A stretch of 64,000 nucleotides of DNA from Bacteroidota bacterium. Its GTDB lineage: Bacteria; Bacteroidota; Bacteroidia; Cytophagales; Cyclobacteriaceae. This document shows, piece after piece, positions 61,307 through 64,000 of the stretch (position 1 is its first letter; each line of letters starts with the position of its first letter). Both the position numbers and the translations under genes were made by a program. Where the stretch lies: the NCBI GenBank assembly GCA_023428695.1, contig JAEYWY010000034.1, positions 1 to 64,000 of the forward strand, given 5' to 3'. The notes under the pieces were generated by a model. It ran no database searches. It saw only the letters and a program-made list of their open reading frames with translations, and was not told the origin of the DNA.

Positions 61307-63202
61307 TCATACTTTCGTTGGATTTTCGATTTTTATGTTTTGAATCCGGATAGTCATTCCGCTGCCGTTGCTGCTGATAAATGAGAAATCGCCGCCAATT
61401 TCCTCAGTTCTTTTGCGCATGTTCTTTAACCCGTTCCCGGACGACTTGTCTGCCCTTTCATTCATGCCCCGACCGTTATCACAAATGGTGATCGATAGCT
61501 CGTCGTTTAAGAGAGCCAGCGAAATTTCAGCGCGCGTTGCGTGAGCGTGCTTTACCAGGTTGTTGAGTGATTCCTTGACGATCAGGAAAATATTCCGCCG
61601 TACCTCCGGTGTCACGGGTTTTGAAGGCACGTCATTCGGAAAGTCAATTTTTGTTTCGATTCCTGCCTCTTCGAGGAATTCATACGCGTAATTGCGGAGG
61701 TAGGCGCACAGCGTGTCCAGGGTATCGTTCTGTGGATTCAGCGCCCAGATAATTTCGCCGATATTGTGACTCAGGTTCCGGGATTCTGATTCCAACTTGT
61801 CAAGTACATCTGCGACGCCGTTTGCATGTTCTTTCGTATCGTGCAGTTGACCTTTGATCTGACGGCTTTGCATCACGATGCGCGTGAGCCCGGCGCCTAT
61901 TTCATCGTGCATATCGCGTGCAATGCGCAGCCGCTCAGCTTCCTTCCTTTGGTGCAGTTCCTTCTGCTTTTCCTCCTCCTGTCGGCGGCGGTACCGTTTA
62001 AACAAAAGGTATAAAGAGACTGCTGTTGCAGCGCCCAGTAGTACGATCGTTACCAGCGTCAGGCGTTGCTTTTGAATCGTCAGGCGGTCATTTTCCTGCT
62101 GTGCATTCAGTAATTTGATTTCTTCTTCCTTTTGCAACGCTTCATAACGTGCATTGAGTGACTGTGCGAGTTGTATTTTGGCCTCATCGAATATCGTGTC
62201 CTTGAGATGATAGGCGTCCGTAAGGTATCGTAGCGCCAGTGCGTTGTTACCGACGTCCCGATGGAACTCCGACAGTTCCTGGTACGCGACCAGTGCATTG
62301 CGTTTGTGATCCGCCTCAAGTGACAGGCGCAACCCATTTTGCAGCGCATATACAACGCTGTCGCTATAGCCCGCCTTGCGGTAATAGTATCCGGCTGCGT
62401 TCCATGCCCCGGCTTGCCTGATCTTGTCTGCGGACTTTTCTGCATACTCCAATGTGCGCGTCAGATGGGCGCGGGCCCTTTTGAATTGTTTGAGATCAGT
62501 ATACGTCCACGCATAGTTGATATATGTTTGCGTAAGGGCGTGATACGTATTGTGTTTGCGGTACAGGGCTATGGCAAGCTCATAATATTGGAAGCCTTCT
62601 TCATACTTGCCCATTTCAGTTAGGTAGTAACCCTTGTTCAGGTATGCATTGGCAAGGCTTTCTTCATGCGAAGATTGTTTCTTGAGTTCGATCGACCTGT
62701 CAGCATACTCAACTGCCTTGTCATATTCCAGAACATAACTATGTGCAAGGGAAAGATTGTTGAAAAACTGCGCCGCAGCATCGCTATTGTCAATCGCTGT
62801 CGCCTCACGGATGCCCTGGTGGCAGATTTCGATAGCCTTGTCGGTCTCCGACAGGTTAATGTAATAGTTCGACAACGCGATGAACACACGCACCCGTGCA
62901 AGTTTGTCTCCGGCTTCATCGGCGAATTCGAGTGCGCGTTCGTAGTTTGTGAGAGCGGCGGGATTGTCGCCGTGTTTTTCGTCAATGATACCCAGCACAT
63001 AATGCGCATACGCGAGGGCAGTCTTGTTATCTTGTGCCGTCGCCTCGCGTTTCAACTCCGCGACAAAATTGTGGGATTTAACGATGTCAGAATACACATA
63101 ATGTCTTGCGCTGTCGAGTAAGGTGTCCGTTGTTTGATTTCCGGTTTGCGCAAAAACACCCGTATAAAGACAACACAGGCTGGCCAGGATAAGATACTTC
63201 AT
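61307..63202 (-). CDS. TPR sensor histidine kinase (HisKA_3)
   Basis: 631 residues from the ATG at 63202 (signal peptide MKYLILASLCCLYTGVFAQ); the longer frame from 63337 passes through a family A repeat. TPR repeats (about 30-360), helix 'LVTIVLLGAATAVSLYLLF', HisKA_3 phospho-acceptor region 'RIARDMHDEIGAGLTRI', HATPase_c 'VKESLNNLVKHAHAT' and 'CDNGRGMNE', 'GNGLKNMRKRTEEIGG'. Partner of the NarL regulator 44 bases downstream. Signal unknown. Confidence 0.92.
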   Translation of the reverse strand: MKYLILASLCCLYTGVFAQTGNQTTDTLLDSARHYVYSDIVKSHNFVAELKREATAQDNKTALAYAHYVLGIIDEKHGDNPAALTNYERALEFADEAGDKLARVRVFIALSNYYINLSETDKAIEICHQGIREATAIDNSDAAAQFFNNLSLAHSYVLEYDKAVEYADRSIELKKQSSHEESLANAYLNKGYYLTEMGKYEEGFQYYELAIALYRKHNTYHALTQTYINYAWTYTDLKQFKRARAHLTRTLEYAEKSADKIRQAGAWNAAGYYYRKAGYSDSVVYALQNGLRLSLEADHKRNALVAYQELSEFHRDVGNNALALRYLTDAYHLKDTIFDEAKIQLAQSLNARYEALQKEEEIKLLNAQQENDRLTIQKQRLTLVTIVLLGAATAVSLYLLFKRYRRRQEEEKQKELHQRKEAERLRIARDMHDEIGAGLTRIVMQSRQIKGQLHDTKEHANGVADVLDKLESESRNLSHNIGEIIWALNPQNDTLDTLCAYLRNYAYEFLEEAGIETKIDFPNDVPSKPVTPEVRRNIFLIVKESLNNLVKHAHATRAEISLALLNDELSITICDNGRGMNERADKSSGNGLKNMRKRTEEIGGDFSFISSNGSGMTIRIQNIKIENPTKV

Positions 63203-63298
63203 GAACGGCACGTCACTCAGATTACGAGTAGGAAAGGTTAGGGTACTGTTGACAAGATAATGATAAATTTGGATTTCTCGGACCAAATTGGCCTTACC

Positions 63299-63337
63299 GT
63301 TCCTTCGCGCCTTTGTCCACCTGTGGGAAAAAAACAC
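63299..63337 (-). repeat. Interspersed repeat, family A
   Basis: CCTTCGCGCCTTTGTCCACC with TGTGGGAAAAAAA, between the kinase and amidohydrolase genes. A degenerate family A copy. Confidence 0.4.
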
Positions 63338-63346
63338 CTTCGAATC

Positions 63347-64000
63347 TCAGTCTTTCGCATTGAAAAAACGCTCCGCATTCTTGTAAAAAATCTTCTCTTT
63401 CTGGCTCTCAGTTAAATACGAAATCTGTGAAATCGCCTTAATTGTTGTTTCGATATCCCCGTTATCAGATCCAAACATAATCCGATCCTCAAGCCCGTTG
63501 TCGATAAACAGCCTGAGTATTCCGGCAAAATGTTCGGGACCGAGAATGTTGGGATTGTTAATTGCAGAAACGTCTGTGTACACCTGCGGATACTTCTTCA
63601 TGATCTCAATCGCTTCGCGGTGATAGGGTGCCCCGGCGTGCATGATCCAGAGCCGTAGCCCGGGCACTTCCCTGAGCAGTGTTTCCATCAGCGCCGGATT
63701 GCCCATGTCCTGTTTGAAATTCGGACACCCATGATCGGGACCCGCAGAACCCGTATGAATACCAACGGGGAGGTTATACTTTTTCGCCAGGCGATAATAG
63801 GGCAGGAGCATGGAATCAGATGAACTGATGCCATGGTATTGAGACAATATTTCCCCGATGAAATGAATGTTACCAGCCTTGATCTGTTCCTCGACCCAGT
63901 CGATAGGCGGCCATTCGCTGCCGTCTTCAAAACATGGCTGCAGGCTGTACGGTACCTTTCCGTTTGGACAGGGCATCATCAATCCCCGCAGCATCCGCAA
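63347..64000 (-). CDS. Amidohydrolase family 2 (metal-dependent TIM barrel), 5' end outside window
   Basis: The C-terminal 217 residues of an amidohydrolase-2 (ACMSD-like) protein: 'IHFIGEILSQYHG', 'LPVGIHTGSAGPDHG', 'LWIMHAGAP', 'VYTDVSAINN', 'DRIMFGSDNGDIE'. The His in VGIHTG, His in IMHAG and Asp in FGSDN are the usual metal/catalytic positions. The start lies beyond 64000. These enzymes decarboxylate or hydrolyse a wide range of substrates, so no substrate is proposed. Confidence 0.85.
   Translation of the reverse strand: MRMLRGLMMPCPNGKVPYSLQPCFEDGSEWPPIDWVEEQIKAGNIHFIGEILSQYHGISSSDSMLLPYYRLAKKYNLPVGIHTGSAGPDHGCPNFKQDMGNPALMETLLREVPGLRLWIMHAGAPYHREAIEIMKKYPQVYTDVSAINNPNILGPEHFAGILRLFIDNGLEDRIMFGSDNGDIETTIKAISQISYLTESQKEKIFYKNAERFFNAKD

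Overview
The window looks like chromosomal DNA of a Bacteroidota bacterium, most likely a soil or freshwater Cytophagales. The evidence is a TonB-dependent receptor with a carboxypeptidase-regulatory-like N-terminus, many short secreted lipoproteins, TPR-containing sensor kinases paired with NarL or LytTR regulators, GH9/GH97/GH43 glycosidases, starts without Shine-Dalgarno sites, and promoters of the Bacteroidota type (TAnnTTTG at -7). I see no rRNA, tRNA or CRISPR array. The genus is inference.

Layout. 1-0.4 kb: the 5' end of an IS3-type transposase gene and a gene scrap. 0.8-13.5 kb: a lipoprotein carboxylesterase, an FMN-binding PNPOx-like protein, lipoproteins, an AraC regulator, an HExxH peptidase, an XRE membrane regulator, an acyl-hydrolase, an FGE-like protein, and a TPR-kinase/NarL pair. 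13.8-31.6 kb: an accessory stretch of small lipoproteins, VOC, PH-like and CHASE2 proteins, a DoxX-like membrane protein, an unusual intradiol-dioxygenase/thioredoxin fusion and an XRE/DUF2975 pair. These are mixed with at least eight broken or truncated genes. 31.7-37.6 kb: VOC, a pentapeptide-repeat protein, and the GH9 and GH97 glycosidases. 37.6-44.4 kb (minus strand): a tightly overlapped operon of three AhpD-type thiol peroxidases, a TonB-dependent receptor, an MFS transporter and a DUF3179 membrane protein. 45.3-45.9 kb: a 200-bp tandem repeat. 46-54.9 kb: EthD, an LLM oxidoreductase, a LytTR/LytS pair, GH43 and a two-domain ABM protein. 55.1-59.3 kb: a Crp/Fnr regulator followed by a DODA-type extradiol dioxygenase, an F420-reductase-like NADP-binding protein, YceI and an SDR. 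59.6-64 kb: a secreted protein, a second NarL/TPR-kinase pair and an amidohydrolase cut by the window edge.

Two candidates stand out. First, the cluster after the Crp/Fnr gene carries three perfect TTGAT-N4-ATCAA palindromes. Each lies exactly 44 bases upstream of a TAnnTTTG element and no other copy was found in the window. The regulator has the FNR-type recognition signature E-x-x-S-R. This predicts a local, class I-activated redox or stress regulon. Second, the three-AhpD/TonB-receptor/MFS/DUF3179 operon looks like an undescribed uptake-and-redox module. A strong leader hairpin lies against its first start codon.

Several reading frames are broken at short homopolymers, and almost all would be restored by adding one base. 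That pattern could reflect assembly error as easily as gene decay, and one such gene also has an in-frame stop. Intergenic regions carry four families of degenerate interspersed repeats. All family assignments come from reading motifs by eye; no database search was run.
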